Assembly: GCA_963703385.1 (NCBI GenBank)
Contig: OY969816.1
Coordinates: 558,001-622,000, forward strand
Direction: 5' to 3'
Origin: Rhodoblastus sp963703385
GTDB lineage: Bacteria > Pseudomonadota > Alphaproteobacteria > Rhizobiales > Beijerinckiaceae
DNA length: 64,000 nucleotides
The position numbers were made by a program, and so were the translations under genes. Each line of letters begins with the position of its first letter. Positions within the stretch are counted from its first letter, which is position 1. The notes beneath the pieces were generated by a model. It searched no databases. It saw only the letters and a list, made by a program, of their open reading frames with translations, and was not told the origin of the DNA. Positions 43,620 through 54,348 of this stretch are shown in pieces.

Positions 43620-44711
43620 TCAGTCAAGGATGGACGCCGCATATTCCGCCAACGCCAGCGACGACGTCAAGCCCGGCGATTCGATGCCGAAAAAATTCAC
43701 TAGATTGTTCATGCCATGGGTCTCCGGGCCGTCGATGCGGAAATCGCCGGCATTAGTGCCGGGGCCGGTAATTTTTGAGCGGATTCCGCAAAAAGCGCTG
43801 GCGATCTCGCGATTTTCGATTCCCGGCCAATAGCGCATCACCGCCGCGCGAAAAATTTCCTCCTGGCCGGAGACCGGCGTGTAGTCGAGCTCGCTCACCC
43901 AATGGACATCGGGGCCGAGCCGCATGCGTCCACCGAGATCGAGCGTCACATGGACGCCGAGGCCGCCCTCGACCGGCAGGGGATAGACGAGATGCGAGAA
44001 AGGCGTGCGGCCGGAGACAGTGAAATAATTGCCCTTGGCCAGAAAGCGCGGCGGGATTTTTTCGGGCGGAAAATTTTCGATCGCGCGGGCGACCTCATGC
44101 GCCCCATGGCCCGCGCAATTGATGACAGCGCCGCAGGTGACGGCGTCGCCGCCCTGCGTCCGCACGTCATAGCCGCCGGCGCGCGGGACGACGCCGGTCA
44201 CCTTGGTCTGGAAGGCGAATTGCGCGCCAAAAACCTCGGCGTCGCCTTGCAGCGACAGCATCAAGGCGTGGCTGTCGACGATCCCGGTCGAGGGCGACAG
44301 CAGGGCGGCGACGCATTCGAGCTCGGGCTCAAGCCGGCGGGCGCCGTCGCGGTCGAGCGGGACCAGATCGTCGACGCCATTGGCGATTCCTTGCCGATGC
44401 AGGGCTTCAAGCTTAAAAAGCTGTTTTTCCTCGGTCGCGACGATGAGTTTTCCCAGGCGCCTGGCCGGAACGCCGCGCTCGGCGCAATAAGCGTAAAACA
44501 GCTTGCGCCCCTCGACGCAGAGCCGCGCCTTGAAACTGCCTTGCGGATAATAGAGGCCGGCGTGGATCACTTCGGAATTGCGCGACGAACTGTGGAGGCC
44601 GATGGTCTTTTCCGCTTCGAGAACAAGAACGTCGTAGCCCGCTTGCGCCAGCCGGCGCGCAACCGCCAGGCCGACCACGCCGGCCCCAATGACGACCGCA
44701 TCGACATCCAT
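43620..44711 (-). CDS. FAD-dependent oxidoreductase, L-2-hydroxyglutarate oxidase-like
   Basis: The 363-residue protein has an N-terminal Rossmann FAD site (VDAVVIGAGVVGLAVARRLA), the LHSSSRNSEVIHAGLYYPQG segment of LhgO/L2HGDH, VINCAGHGAHEVA, and a C-terminal FFGIESPGLTSSLALAEYAA. It likely oxidises L-2-hydroxyglutarate to 2-oxoglutarate and passes electrons to the respiratory chain. ATG 44711 follows GGGGGAG; the frame is open upstream. The intact frame contrasts with its damaged neighbours. Confidence 0.9.
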   Translation of the reverse strand: MDVDAVVIGAGVVGLAVARRLAQAGYDVLVLEAEKTIGLHSSSRNSEVIHAGLYYPQGSFKARLCVEGRKLFYAYCAERGVPARRLGKLIVATEEKQLFKLEALHRQGIANGVDDLVPLDRDGARRLEPELECVAALLSPSTGIVDSHALMLSLQGDAEVFGAQFAFQTKVTGVVPRAGGYDVRTQGGDAVTCGAVINCAGHGAHEVARAIENFPPEKIPPRFLAKGNYFTVSGRTPFSHLVYPLPVEGGLGVHVTLDLGGRMRLGPDVHWVSELDYTPVSGQEEIFRAAVMRYWPGIENREIASAFCGIRSKITGPGTNAGDFRIDGPETHGMNNLVNFFGIESPGLTSSLALAEYAASILD

Positions 44712-44769
44712 CAACCACACTCCCCCGGTTTCTCCTTGGGGCCCTTTGCGCCGCAGCGTCAGAGCGCGG

Positions 44770-45453
44770 CTATTTCCTCTCTGCAAGATGCAGCGAGACC
44801 AGCCGCGCCAGCAGGATCGCGGGGTAGAGCTGGCCGCAGATCGATTCGAGATTGCACAGACTGCGGGCGATCGGCTGTGCGGGGGTGATGTCGCCATAGC
44901 CGACCGAGGTGAGGGTCGTCAGGCTGAAATAGGTCACATCGGCGCCGAGCCGCGGCGTGTCGGCGATGGTCATGTGGACGAAAGAGCCGGAAAACATCGC
45001 GCCGACGAAAAGATAGAGCGAGGCGAAGATCAGCGCGATGACAAGGTAGAGCAGGATGGCGCCGACGATTCTATGGGTCGTGACCGGACCGTCGGCGAAA
45101 ACGGCGCGGGTGACGACAACCGCGAATGTGGCCGAGAGGGTCAGCCAGAGGCTCGCAATGAGGTAGACGTGAGGATGGAGCGTATCGTGTTCGTTACGCA
45201 GAAGGCTCAGCGTGACATGCAGGGCAAGGGCGAGCGCGATCGGAAGCAGAACGATCCAGCGCCCGGAGAGAACATAAAGGCCCGCCGCCATCACCACAAC
45301 CACCATCGCGCCGACGGGCGCGAAAGCGAAACCGATCGTGGCCTGGAGGGGCATGGCGACGAAAATCAGGACCGCCAGAAGCAGGGCCATGACGCTGAGC
45401 GTCGGATCCCTGTATCTCTGGCGGAAGGTGTGGAGCCGTTGCTGGTGGTTCAT
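44770..45453 (-). CDS. Two-pore-helix potassium channel family protein
   Basis: The 227-residue membrane protein has about six hydrophobic segments. Four lie in the first 130 residues, then ILLYLVIALIFASLYLFVGA and the pore with filter TSVGYGDITP, followed by the last helix. It lacks a cytoplasmic ligand domain, unlike the KirBac gene at 20532. It ends in a short basic tail (LHLAERK). GGAGGGTCA precedes the ATG. Confidence 0.88.
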   Translation of the reverse strand: MNHQQRLHTFRQRYRDPTLSVMALLLAVLIFVAMPLQATIGFAFAPVGAMVVVVMAAGLYVLSGRWIVLLPIALALALHVTLSLLRNEHDTLHPHVYLIASLWLTLSATFAVVVTRAVFADGPVTTHRIVGAILLYLVIALIFASLYLFVGAMFSGSFVHMTIADTPRLGADVTYFSLTTLTSVGYGDITPAQPIARSLCNLESICGQLYPAILLARLVSLHLAERK

Positions 45454-45521
45454 TGACCCTCCCGTGACGGCGCCCCGTTCGTCGGCGGCGCCAGAACGCC
45501 ATTTTGTCGGCGAGGCCTGGC

Positions 45522-48500
45522 TCAGCTTGCCTTCGCCGCCGGTTCAGCGGGCGCCGGCTGCTTCCTGGCCGTGCGCGATTCCTCGAACTTTTGCAGCACC
45601 GCGAAGAACGACGGCACGAACAGCACCGCGAGGCAGGTCGAGGCGATCATGCCGCTGAAAACCGAAATGCCCAGCGAGCGCCGCGCATTGGCGCCGGCGC
45701 CGGTGGCGACGACCAGCGGAACCACGCCGAGGATGAAGGCGAACGAGGTCATCAGGATCGGGCGGAATCGCGAGCGCGAGGCCTCCTTCGCGGCGTCGAG
45801 AATGGACATGCCCTTGAACAGCCGGTTCTCGCGCGCCACCTCGACGATCAGGATGCCGTTCTTGGCGGACAGCGCGATCAGCAGCATCAGGCCGATCTGG
45901 GTATAGAGATTGTTGGCGACGCCGAGGCTGGTGAGCGCGATGACCGGCCCGAGCAGGGCGAGCGGCACCGCCGAAAGCACGGCGAGCGGCAGGATCCAGC
46001 TCTCGTATTGGCCGGCGAGCACCAGATAGACCAGCAGCAGCGACAGGCCGAAGACATAATAAAGCTGGTTGCCGGTGATCTTCTCCTGATAGGACATTGC
46101 GGTCCATTCGAAGGAAACGTCGCTCGGCAGGATTTTCCTGGCGATGGCCTCCATCTCCGCGATCGCCTGGCCGGAGCTGTAGCCGCGCGCCGGCGCGCCG
46201 ACGATGGTCGAGGACGGGTAGAGATTGTAGAGCGTGATCAGCGCCGGGCCGACCGCCGAGCCGAGATGGGCGACCGCGCCGAGCGGCACCATATTGCCGT
46301 CCTGGCTGCGGACATAGAGATTCAGCAGATCGTCGGGGCGCAGCCGGAACTGCGAATCCGCCTGGGCGTAGACCTGCAGCGACAGGCCGAATTTGTTGAA
46401 CTGGTTGACATAGGTCGAGCCGACATAATCGGTGAGGGTCGAGAACACGTCGCCGACCGGCACCCGCAGATTGCTGGACGCGGTCGCGGTCGACCGTCAG
46501 GGTCACATGCGGTGCCGCGTTGCGGATAGGTCGTCAGCACATTCTGCAGCGAGGGCTCCCTGGCGGCGGCGGCGACGATCTCGTCGGTGAGTTCGCCGAG
46601 TTTCTGATAATCGGTGCTGCCGCCGAGCAGTTCGAGCTGCATCTGGAAGCCGCCGGCGTTGCCGATGCCCTGGATCGCGGGCGGCGGCAGGACGCGGGCC
46701 TGTCCGTCCGGAAGATTCGATCAGCGCGGCGGACAGCCGCTTGTAGATCGAGAGCAGGTCCTGTCCCTTGGCCTTGAGCCGCTCGTCGAACGGCTTGAGC
46801 ATGACCCAGGCGGCGCCGGCGTTGAACAGGTCGGCGCTGTTGTCGAGCAGCGACATGCCGGTGACGCTGATCACCCGCTCGACGCCGGGAATTTCGCGGG
46901 CCAAATCCGCAGTCTTCGTCAAGGCCTCGCTGGTGCGCCCCATGGCGGCGCCTTCGGGCAACTGGAGCGCGACCAGCAGATAGCCCTGGTCGTCGATCGG
47001 AATGAAGGCGGTGGGAATGCGGGTCAGGCCCCAGACGCCAAGGCCGGAAACGATGAGCGCGACGATGACCATCAATCCGCTGCGATGGACCATCTTGCCG
47101 ATGAAATTGGCGTAGCCCCGCTCCATCGGGTCGTAGGCGGCGTTAAAGGCGCGGAAGATGAAATTGCGCTTTTCCGGCGGAACCGGCGCGCGCAGCCACA
47201 GCGCGCATTGGGTCGGCTTGAGCGTGGCGGCGTTGATGGCGCTAATCAGCGCGGTGGCGGCGATCACCAGCGCGAATTGCGCGAACATGTTGCCGGTAAG
47301 GCCGGGCACGAAGGCCGCGGGCAGGAAGACCGACATCAGCACCAGCGTGATGCCGATGATCGGGCCGAACAATTCGTCCATCGCCTTGATCGCGGCGTCG
47401 TGACGCCGGGCATGCCCTGTTCGATATATTTGGTCACGCCCTCGACGATGACGATGGCGTCGTCCACGACAATGCCGATGGCGAGGACGATGCCGAACAG
47501 GGTCGACAGGTTGACGGTGAAGCCGAGCGCCGCCATCGCGGCGAAGGCCCCGATGATCGTGACCGGAACCGTCGTCGCCGGCACGAGCGTGGCGCGGAAA
47601 TTCTGCAAGAAAGCGAGGATCACGATCAGGACGAGAATGCCGGCCTCATAGAGCGTCCGGTAAACTTCGGCGATCGAAGTCCCGGACGAAGATCGTGGTG
47701 TCGTAGGGAATGGAATATTGCAGCCCCTCGGGGAAGCGCTTGGCCATCTGGTCCATCAAGGCTTTGACTTCCTTGCCGACCTGCAGCGAGTTGGAATCCG
47801 GCGTCTGATAGACGGCGATGCCCGCCGCCGGCTTGCCGTTCAGGCGGAATTCCTGGGAATAGGTTTGCGAGCCGAGCTCGATCCGGGCGACGTCGCTGAG
47901 ATGGATCAGCCGGCCGCCCTGGGCGGTCTGGTCCTTGATGACGATATTGCCGAACTCCTCGGGCTGGTCGAGGCGCGACTTGACGTCGATCGTATATTGG
48001 AACTGGACGTCCCTGGGCGCGGGCGGCATGCCGGTCTGCCCGGCGGCGATGTTCTGGTTCTGCTGGCGGACGGCCTGGATCACATCCTTGGGATCGAGTC
48101 CGAAGCTTTGCAGCTTGCCGGGGTCCATCCAGATGCGCATGGCGTAATTGCCGGCGCCGAAGACTTTGACGCTGCCGACGCCGGGCAGACGGGCGAGCGC
48201 GTCGACGAGGTTGATCGTCGCGTAATTGCTCAGAAAAAGCGCGTCATATTTGTTGTTGGGCGAATCCAGCGTCACGAATCTGCAGGATCGCGGTGTTCTT
48301 TTTCTGGACGTTGACGCCCTGCGCCTGGACCGGTTCGGGCAGCGAGGCCAAAGCGAGCTGGACGCGGTTCTGCACCAGAACCTGGTCGATGTTCGGATCG
48401 GTGCCGATGGCGAAGGTGATGGTCAGAATATAGGTGCCGTCCGGCGCGCTCGTCGACTCCATGTAGAGCATGTTGTCGACGCCATTGACCTGGCTCTCGA

Positions 48501-48696
48501 TCGGCAGCGCGATCGTGTTCAGCACGGTCTGGGCGCTGGCGCCGGGATAGCTCGCCGTGACCTGAACCGTCGGCGGGACCACGTTGGGATATTCGGAGAC
48601 GGGCAGGCGGTAGAGCGCCACCGCGCCGATGACGACGAGCACGATCGCCAGCACATTGGCCAGAACCGGACGCTCGATGAAAAATTTGGACATCAT
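45522..48696 (-). pseudogene. RND multidrug efflux pump (HAE1/AcrB type), about six frameshifts
   Basis: The translation matches AcrB/MexB over its whole length, but in pieces. It opens MSKFFIERPVLANVLAIVLV, then VTLDSPNNKYDALFLSNYAT, FVRDSIAEVYRTLYEAG, GIVVDDAIVIVEGVTKYIEQ (the proton-relay Asp-Asp in TM4), PIIGITLVLMSVFLPAAFVP and GDVFSTLTDYVGSTYVNQFN. Frame breaks fall near 48277, 47677, 47405, 46711, 46524 and 46470. Five need one base removed and one (47405) one base added. Protein-level conservation between breaks is high, so the damage is recent or is sequence error. It pumps drugs or solvents with the downstream-named MFP and OMF partners. Confidence 0.88.
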
Positions 48697-48738
48697 CGGC
48701 TTTTTTCCTGCTGCGGCTTGGGCGGGCGCCCCAAAGGA

Positions 48739-49905
48739 TTATTGCGTTTCGGTCGTCATTTTCGGGGTGACCGTCATGCCGGGCGATGCGCGCCAGAGCT
48801 CGCCGACCACCACACGGTCGGCGCGGTTGAGGCCGCCCTCGACCGTCTGCAGCGAGCCGACCGTTTCGCCGAGCTGGACATAACGCTTCTCGACGACATT
48901 GCTGTCGTTGACGATCATGAGATAGCGCCCGCCCTGATCCTCCTGCACAGCCATCTGCGGGACGAGAAGGGCGCTTTTCTGGACCTTGCCCATCGGCAGG
49001 CGGAGCTTGACGAACATCCCCGGCAGCAAGGTCCGCGTCGGATTGTGGAGAAGGCCACGCAGATAGAGCGTGCCGGTGGTCGGGTCGATCGCCGGCGCGA
49101 CATATTCCAGCTTTCCCTTGTGCGGAAAGCCGGTCTCGTCGGACAAGGCGGCCTCGATCGGGATTTGATGCAGTTCGGCCAGGGTCAGCCGGCGCTGATC
49201 GAGATTGGCGCGAATCTGCAACGCTTGCTGCGAGCTGATATTGGCGACGACATAAATCGGGTTGAGCTGGGTGATCTCGGCGAGAACGGCGGTCTGAGGG
49301 CTGGCGCCGACCATATTGCCGACATCGATCAGATGCTTGCCCATCTGGCCGTCGAAGGGCGCGCGCACCTCGGTGTAGCTCAGGTTGAGCTGAGCGATCG
49401 CGACCTGCGCCTGCGCCGCCTTGATATTGGCCTCGGCGGTCTGCTGCTCGAAGACCCAGTGATCGACCTCGACCTGGGAGGTCGCATGCTGCTTCAGCAG
49501 AGCCGTGTAGCGCACGACTTCCAGCTTGGCGTGGTCGCGGGCGACCGTCGCGGCTTCGAGCTGGGCCTGCGCCTGCTGAAGCTGGGCCTTGTACTGATCC
49601 TGCTGGATGGTGAAGAGCAGGTCGCCTTTGGCGACGATGGCGCCGTCCTCGAAATGAATCTGCTCCAGATAGCCGGGCACGCGCGCGACCAGGCTGACCT
49701 GATTAACCGCCGCGGCGTTGCCGACCACCTCCAGCGTGTCGCTGACGCTCTGGATTTTCGGCGCCATGACCGGAATGGCCGGCGGCGCCGACGGCGCCTG
49801 CGCCGAGGCCGAAGGCGCGGCCGCGGCGGCGAGCAGGGCGAGGACGGCGGCGAACCAAAGCGGCCGGAGCGCATGGCGCGCGGAAAACCGGAAGATTTCT
49901 TTCAT
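48739..49905 (-). CDS. RND efflux periplasmic adaptor (membrane fusion protein)
   Basis: The 388-residue protein has a signal sequence (FAAVLALLAAAAAPSASAQA), the biotinyl-lipoyl half-motifs SLVARVPGYLEQIHFEDGAI and LSYTEVRAPFDGQMGKHLID, a coiled hairpin of Gln/Ala-rich helices (QYKAQLQQAQAQLEAATVAR) and a beta-barrel end. It bridges the inner-membrane pump and the outer-membrane channel. An ATG at 49917 also fits, overlapping the OMF stop; ATG 49905 starts at the signal peptide. Its frame is intact. Confidence 0.93.
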   Translation of the reverse strand: MKEIFRFSARHALRPLWFAAVLALLAAAAAPSASAQAPSAPPAIPVMAPKIQSVSDTLEVVGNAAAVNQVSLVARVPGYLEQIHFEDGAIVAKGDLLFTIQQDQYKAQLQQAQAQLEAATVARDHAKLEVVRYTALLKQHATSQVEVDHWVFEQQTAEANIKAAQAQVAIAQLNLSYTEVRAPFDGQMGKHLIDVGNMVGASPQTAVLAEITQLNPIYVVANISSQQALQIRANLDQRRLTLAELHQIPIEAALSDETGFPHKGKLEYVAPAIDPTTGTLYLRGLLHNPTRTLLPGMFVKLRLPMGKVQKSALLVPQMAVQEDQGGRYLMIVNDSNVVEKRYVQLGETVGSLQTVEGGLNRADRVVVGELWRASPGMTVTPKMTTETQ

Positions 49906-49910
49906 CGCGA

Positions 49911-51543
49911 TCACCATTGCGGCGGCCTCAAAGTCGGTCCGAGGTCAGACGGGCCGGGGAGCCCGGGCGTCGCCGGCGGCTTCCGGCCGGCGGGCGGGAG
50001 AAGTTCGCCCCAATTGGTGCGGGCGCGCATCTCGTCGCGGACGGAATCCGGGACGAAATCCCGTCCCCAGCGGATTTGCCAGCCGCCGCCAAGCGCGCGA
50101 TAGGCCATGGTCAGGCTGACCGAGACATTGCCTTCGGCCGCGGCCAGATTGTTCTGCGCCTGATAGAGATTCTGCTCGGCCGTCAGCACGGTGGTGAAGT
50201 CGCGCGTGCCGAGCTGATATTGGCTGAGCGCGACACTGAGGGCGCTGTTGGCCGCCGAGACGCTCTGCTTGAGATAAGCGACCTGCCGGCGGCCCTGGAG
50301 GAAGCCGCTCAGCCCGTCCTCGACCTCGCGCTGCGCCGTCAGCACCGTGTTCTTGTAATTGATCAGCTGCGCCTGCAATTCGGCGTCCTGGGCGCGGACA
50401 TTGTTGGTGATCTGGCCGTAGTTCAGAATCGGCCAGCTGAAGGACGGACCGAAGGCGAAAGTGAGGCTCGGCTGGGTGAACAGCGGCTTCAGACTATTGC
50501 CATTGGTGGTGGCGGCGACCGTGCCGAACGCGCCGCTCAAGGTGAAGGCGGGATAAAGGTCCGCCTCGGCCATGCCGACCTGCGCTCCTTGCGCGACCGC
50601 CGCCAGCTCCGCCGCGCGCACGTCGGGCCGGCGGCGCAGGAGATCGGCCGGCACGCCGACCGCGACGGTCGCGGGCGGCGCGGGAATTCCGCGCGAGCGA
50701 TTGAGCAGATTGTCGATCGTTTCCGGCGGCTCGCCGAGCAGGACGCGCAGGGCGTTTTCCTGCTGCTGCAACTGGGCGGCATATTTCGGGATCGCGGCCT
50801 CGGTCTGGGCGAGGACGTTCCTGGCCTGGAAAACGTCGAGTTCGGAGGTCGCGCCGCCCTTGAAGCGGCTTTCCGCGATTTGCAGCGCCTCCCTCTGCTT
50901 GACGACATTGGCTCGCGCGATGGCGATCTGCGCCTGCAAGGTCCGGGTCGCGATGTAATCATTGGCGACGTCGCCGATCAGGGTGACCAGAACGTCGTCG
51001 TAAGTGGCGATCGAGGCGAGATAGGCGGCGTCGGCGGATTCGACCCCGTGCCGGAACTTGCCCCACAGGTCGAGCTCCCAGGCGGCCTGGCCGCCGAGAT
51101 TGACCCGCCAGAAATTGTTGGTGATCGCATTGCCGGGGTTGGTCGAGGCGTCCGTGCGCGGAAGCTTGATGTAGTCGGCCGAGCCGTCGAGCTGCTGGCT
51201 CTGCGGATAGACTTCGCCGATGGCCTGGCCCAGGACCGCGCGCGCCTTGAGCACCTGCGTTCCTGCCTGCATCAAGGTCAGGTTCTGATCATAGGCGATT
51301 TCGACCAGACGGTTGAGCGTCGGATCGCGGAACGCCGTCCACCAGTTGCGATAGTCCTCCCGGCTGGTCTTCACTGCGGGGCTGCGCGACTTCGCGCCAT
51401 TTGAGGCCCAGCGGCGCGTCAGGGACGACGAATTTCGGGCCGACCGAACAAGCCGCGAGCGGCGCGAGCAGAACCAGGGCGGAAATGCGGACACGCCGCC
51501 GGAACGGCGGCGCGCCGAACATTCGGCGCGCGGGCCGGGACAT
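49911..51543 (-). pseudogene. Outer-membrane efflux factor (OprM/TolC type lipoprotein), one frameshift
   Basis: The N-terminus from ATG 51543 reads ISALVLLAPLAACSVGPKFV, a lipoprotein signal with a Cys lipobox, then PLGLKWREVAQP. The remainder (VKTSREDYRNWWTAFRDPTL, ALRVLLGEPPETI, VGVPADLLRRRPDVRAAELA, TVLTAEQNLYQAQNNLAAAE) is one frame over. A C4 run on the coding strand (G4 at 51378-51381) in place of C3 explains the shift. It forms the exit duct of the efflux complex and is first in the OMF-MFP-RND operon. Confidence 0.88.
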
Positions 51544-51772
51544 GCCGCAGTCGTGGTTCGATCAAACATCCTGTTTCGGGCGGTTTGTCGCGCGCCGGCG
51601 CTCGGCGTGAAAACGGCATGAGTCCGAAGGGATGCTATTTTCCGGCGGCTGCGCGATCAAGCCGGCGGCCGCGCTTTCCCCGGTTTCCGGCCCATCGTTG
51701 CGTTTATGCAACAGGTGAAAATTTTTATCGATTTAAAACAGTATGTTGCCGCGACTTCATGCACCTCCGCCG

Positions 51773-53020
51773 TCAGTTGAGCGCGCCGATGACGGCGCCG
51801 CCCATCAGCGACGCCAGCGTGCCGGCGGCAAGCGCGCGAAAGCCAAGGGCGATGACGTCATGTTTGCGTTCGGGCGCCATGGCGCTTAAGCCCCCGACCA
51901 GAATGCCGACGGAGCCGAAATTGGCGAAGCCGCACAAAGCATAGAGGAGAATGAGGCGCGAGCGCGGGCTCAGCGCGTTCGCCGGCGTCGCGGCGAGGTC
52001 GACATAAGCGATGAACTCGTTGAGGGTGGTTTTCACCCCGAGCAGCCGCGACGCCGCGTCGAGATCCGGCGCGTCGATGCCGATGAGAAAAGCGAGCGGC
52101 CGGAAAATCCACGAAAAAATCCGTTGCAGGCTGAGCGGCGCGCCTAAAAAATCCGGCAAAGCGGCGAGCATGGCGTTGACCAGCGCCGCCAGCGCCAGCA
52201 GCACGATCAGATGGGCCAGCACATTGATCAATATCGCGACGCCGTCATTGGTTCCGCGCGCCAGGGCCTCCAGGGCGTTGCGCAGCGGGTCCGCGATGAC
52301 GATCGGCGCGTCGCCCTCTGCGCCCGGCGCGAAGGGAACCAGAATGGCGGCGACCGCGATCGCCGCGGGCGCCGAGATCAGGGCGGCGGTCAGCACATGC
52401 CGGAAAGCTTCAGGAATGACCGCGCCGAGAATATGGCCGTAGATCGCCATGACCGAGCCGGCGATTCCCGCCATGCCGGCGCTCATCAGCGCAAAAAGTT
52501 CGCCGCGCTGCATCTGCGCGAGATAGGGGCGGATCAGGATCGGCAATTCGACCATGCCAACGAAAAAATTCACCGCCGCGCCGGCGCCGAGCGCGCCGCC
52601 GACCCCGACCGCGCGGCGGAGCACGAAAGCCATGCCGGCGACGACTTTCTGCATGATCCCCCAATGGAACAGCAGGGAGGACAGCGCGCCGATGACCAGG
52701 ATGAGCGGGAAGACCTGAAAGGCCAGCACCAGGCTGGAGCCCTGACCATTGGGCGCGAAAGGCAAAGGCGCGCCGCCGAGATAGCCGAAGACGAAGCTGG
52801 TTCCGGCCCCGGTCGCGCGATCGAGCGCCCCCACCGCGCCGGCGAGCGCCGCCATGAAGGCGCCGGCCGGCGGGAATTTCAGCAACAGGACGGCAAGCGC
52901 GACTTGCAGGCCTGTTCCGGCGACGACCACCCGCCACGGAATGGCGCGGCGGTTCTCGCTGAAGAGAACGGCGAGGGCGAGCAGACCGGCGACGCCGAAA
53001 ATTCCATGGAGAAGATTCAT
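51773..53020 (-). CDS. Concentrative nucleoside transporter (CNT/NupC family)
   Basis: The 415-residue inner-membrane protein has the family features GTSFVFGYLGG, LVLAFQVFPLILVIGALSSL, the gating loop VGMVELPILIRPYLAQMQRG, GMAGIAGSVMAIYGHILGAV, GTNDGVAILINVLAHLIVLL and LYALCGFANFGSVGILVGGL. It imports nucleosides with H+ or Na+. ATG 53020 lies 17 nt after the chrA stop, so both may be one transcript. The predicted helices number eight to ten. Confidence 0.93.
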   Translation of the reverse strand: MNLLHGIFGVAGLLALAVLFSENRRAIPWRVVVAGTGLQVALAVLLLKFPPAGAFMAALAGAVGALDRATGAGTSFVFGYLGGAPLPFAPNGQGSSLVLAFQVFPLILVIGALSSLLFHWGIMQKVVAGMAFVLRRAVGVGGALGAGAAVNFFVGMVELPILIRPYLAQMQRGELFALMSAGMAGIAGSVMAIYGHILGAVIPEAFRHVLTAALISAPAAIAVAAILVPFAPGAEGDAPIVIADPLRNALEALARGTNDGVAILINVLAHLIVLLALAALVNAMLAALPDFLGAPLSLQRIFSWIFRPLAFLIGIDAPDLDAASRLLGVKTTLNEFIAYVDLAATPANALSPRSRLILLYALCGFANFGSVGILVGGLSAMAPERKHDVIALGFRALAAGTLASLMGGAVIGALN

Positions 53021-53037
53021 GTCGGAACCGAGAATTT

Positions 53038-54252
53038 TCAGACGGATGAGGCCAGGGCGCCCAGAACCACCACGGCCCAGGGCGGGACTTTCCAGGCCGC
53101 AAGCAAAAGAAGCGCCATTGCAGCCAAAGCGAAATCGCGCGGCGAAAAGATCGCGCTGGTCCAGACGGGATTGTAGAGCGCCGCGAGCAGGAGTCCGACG
53201 ACGGCGGCGTTGACGCCCTTGAGCGCGGATTGCACATCGGCGCGATGGCGCAACGCGTCCCAGAAAGGCAAAGCCGCGATCAGCAGCAGGAACGACGGCA
53301 GATAGATGGCGACGAGACATAGAAGTCCCCCCGCCCAGCCGTTGGGAGCGTCCTTCATCGCGGCTCCCAGATAAGCGGCGAAGGTGAAGAGCGGACCCGG
53401 AACCGCTTGCGCGGCGCCATAGCCGGCGAGAAAGGCGTCATTGCCGATCCAGCCCCGCGGAACCACCGCCTGTTGCAGCAAGGGCAGCACGACATGGCCG
53501 CCGCCGAACACCAGCGAGCCGGAGCGGTAGAAACTGGCGAACAAGGCGAGCGCGTGGCTTGAGGTCGCTTCCGCCACCAGGGGGAGACCGATCAGTAGCA
53601 GGGCGAACGCCGCCGCGGCGGCGGCCGCATGGGCGCGGCTGATGGGAATGAGAAGGGGACTGTGCGCGCCGTTCACCGCCGCGGGAAGAAAAAGCCAGCC
53701 GATGAGACCGCCGGCGGCGATCGCGCCGATCTGGCCGGCGGCCGAGGGAAAGGCCAGGGTCAGGACGGCGGCGGCGACGGCGAGGCTCGCGCGCTCGCGG
53801 TCGGGACAAAGGTTTTTCGCCATGCCCCAGACGGCCTGGGCGACCACGGCGACGGCGACGATTTTCAGCCCGTGCAGCCAGGCGACGTGGGAAATGTCGC
53901 CGATCCGGCCGAGGCCATAGGCGAAGAGGATGAGCGCCAGCGCCGAAGGCAGGGAGAACCCGGCCCAGGCGGCGAGGCCGCCGCAAAGACCGGCGCGCGA
54001 CATGCCAAGCACGATGCCGACCTGGCTGCTCGCCGGACCGGGGAGGAACTGGCACAGAGCGACGATGTCGGCATAGGCTTTTGCGTCGAGCCATTTCCGG
54101 CGCTCGACCAATTCGGCGCGAAAGTAAGACAGATGCGCCACCGGGCCGCCGAAACTGGTCAGGCCCAGCCGCAGGAAAACCGGGAACACCTCGAAACAGG
54201 CGGGTCTATCTTTTTTCACGCGGCGATTCCCGGCGGATCGGGCGGCGATCAT
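53038..54252 (-). CDS. chrA: Chromate transporter ChrA
   Basis: ChrA is a proton-linked chromate efflux protein. The long-chain form with two homologous halves is present (404 residues): PVFLRLGLTSFGGPVAHLSY with YADIVALCQFLPGPASSQVG in the first half, and YRSGSLVFGGGHVVLPLLQQ with FLAGYGAAQAVPGPLFTFAA in the second. About ten membrane helices are expected. ATG 54252 or GTG 54219 could start it. It is divergent from the flavin reductase gene. Confidence 0.93.
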   Translation of the reverse strand: MIAARSAGNRRVKKDRPACFEVFPVFLRLGLTSFGGPVAHLSYFRAELVERRKWLDAKAYADIVALCQFLPGPASSQVGIVLGMSRAGLCGGLAAWAGFSLPSALALILFAYGLGRIGDISHVAWLHGLKIVAVAVVAQAVWGMAKNLCPDRERASLAVAAAVLTLAFPSAAGQIGAIAAGGLIGWLFLPAAVNGAHSPLLIPISRAHAAAAAAAFALLLIGLPLVAEATSSHALALFASFYRSGSLVFGGGHVVLPLLQQAVVPRGWIGNDAFLAGYGAAQAVPGPLFTFAAYLGAAMKDAPNGWAGGLLCLVAIYLPSFLLLIAALPFWDALRHRADVQSALKGVNAAVVGLLLAALYNPVWTSAIFSPRDFALAAMALLLLAAWKVPPWAVVVLGALASSV

Positions 54253-54348
54253 GGCGCGGGCGCGAAAAGAGCGCAAATCGAGCGCAAATCGCTTTGGATT
54301 TTGTTGCGGCGCCTTGCGGTCGGCCGGTTGCGCAGGCAGATTTCGTCC

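Noticed and set aside
45522..48696. Programmed frameshifting in the RND pump
   Set aside because: Six separate shifts with no slippery heptamers, in a family that never uses recoding; error or decay is more likely.
48226..50103. 625-codon plus-strand open frame across the efflux adaptor gene
   Set aside because: Antisense shadow with unstructured His/Arg-rich translation; the minus strand encodes clear RND and MFP proteins.
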